DNA of 60,731 nt from Candidatus Cloacimonadota bacterium (GTDB lineage: Bacteria > Cloacimonadota > Cloacimonadia > Cloacimonadales > TCS61). Each line of letters starts with the position of its first letter. Position 1 is the stretch's first letter. Shown here piece by piece: positions 60,033 to 60,731 of this stretch. The DNA lies in NCBI GenBank assembly GCA_018645365.1, contig JABGOP010000006.1, positions 1-60,731 of the forward strand, read 5' to 3'. The translations under genes and the position numbers were made by a program. Below the pieces are notes generated by a model, which saw only the letters and a program-made list of their open reading frames with translations, was not told where the DNA came from and did no database searches.

Positions 60033-60731
60033 TTATTTTGATTCTGGAACTTTTCCTTTTACACCCTTAACAAACCACTGAATGCTAAGCTTTTCACCAT
60101 CATTGAGAGCTTCGCCTTCTTTTACTTTGAGTTTGCCATTATTGTCGTAAAGTGGTCCATTGAAAATATAGTCATCAGCGATAATATTTTCTTTTACAAT
60201 AGCTAATTCGTCGATAAGGGTTTGTGGAACGATTTCATGAAATTTGGAAAGTGCAGTGATGCCACTATCTAATCCCCACCAAACAGGAGTACTTTCCCAC
60301 TTGCCATCTTTAATTTTTTGAGCGATATCTTTGTAATAAACGCCCCAATTCCAAATTGCACTTGTAAGTTGTGCATTCGGTGCCATAAAGGACATATCAC
60401 TATCGTTGCCGATTGAATAAACTCCAGCCAATTCTGCTGCTTCTTGTGGTCCAGCTGAGTCTGTACCTTGAGTAATGAGGTCGCAACCTGCTGCAATCAT
60501 TGTGCTTGCAGCTTCTTTTTCTAAGACAGGATCGAACCAAGAATTTGTCCAGATAACCATCACCGTTGCATCTGGATTCACGCTTTGTGCACCGAGTGTG
60601 AATGCATTGATGTGACGCACAATTTCTGGAATAGGAAATGGTGCTACATAACCAAGTTTTCCACTTTTAGACATTGTCCCAGCCACGATCCCAGCCATAT
60701 ATTTAGTTTGATACATTCTGCCAAAATAATT
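60033..60731 (-). CDS. BMP-family (basic membrane protein/nucleoside-binding) substrate-binding protein; N-terminus outside window
   Basis: MYQTKYMAGIVAGTMSKSGKLGYVAPFPIPEIVRHINAFTLGAQSVNPDATVMVIWTNSWFDPVLEKEAASTMIAAGCDLITQGTDSAG; adjacent ABC genes. Confidence 0.9.
   Translation of the reverse strand, partial: NYFGRMYQTKYMAGIVAGTMSKSGKLGYVAPFPIPEIVRHINAFTLGAQSVNPDATVMVIWTNSWFDPVLEKEAASTMIAAGCDLITQGTDSAGPQEAAELAGVYSIGNDSDMSFMAPNAQLTSAIWNWGVYYKDIAQKIKDGKWESTPVWWGLDSGITALSKFHEIVPQTLIDELAIVKENIIADDYIFNGPLYDNNGKLKVKEGEALNDGEKLSIQWFVKGVKGKVPESK

Overview
Window of about 60.7 kb from an AT-rich, gene-dense bacterial chromosome. It looks like a diderm: a BamA/TamA-like outer-membrane protein, RlpA, and a surface protein with a Por/T9SS-type C-terminal tail. 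Cloacimonadota or a related FCB lineage is my guess from protein style only. Main contents: (1) a 5'-truncated beta-helix/dockerin/T9SS-tail surface protein followed by three hairpin + AACTTTTCTT modules; (2) a TPP riboswitch with an intrinsic terminator and visible anti-terminator complementarity ahead of thiS-thiF-thiG-thiH; (3) a minus-strand tRNA cluster, Gly(GCC)-Cys(GCA)-Leu(TAA); (4) housekeeping genes including pdxA fused to a methyltransferase, rnhB, psuG, dapF, a RodZ-like gene, a fused TIGR03960-type radical SAM protein, gltX-holB-glnS, Na/Pi symporter, queE, a ferredoxin-EtfA, lepA, DAHP synthase, ispG, hisC; (5) a phnD-phnC-phnE-type ABC transporter between two HAD hydrolases; (6) a ~22 kb minus-strand cluster related to the yge/xdh anaerobic purine (urate) catabolic loci: BMP-type ABC importer, ssnA, ygfK, ygeY, ygeW, carbamate kinase, two fold-type II PLP enzymes and two complete three-subunit molybdenum hydroxylases, but no recognisable ygeX or hydantoinase gene. 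The most intriguing unexplained element is a ~130-nt minus-strand structured region (about 29258-29404) with two mutually exclusive folds, one ending in a U-tract. It resembles an uncharacterised transcription attenuator or structured RNA. All calls come from reading the sequence; no database searches were run.
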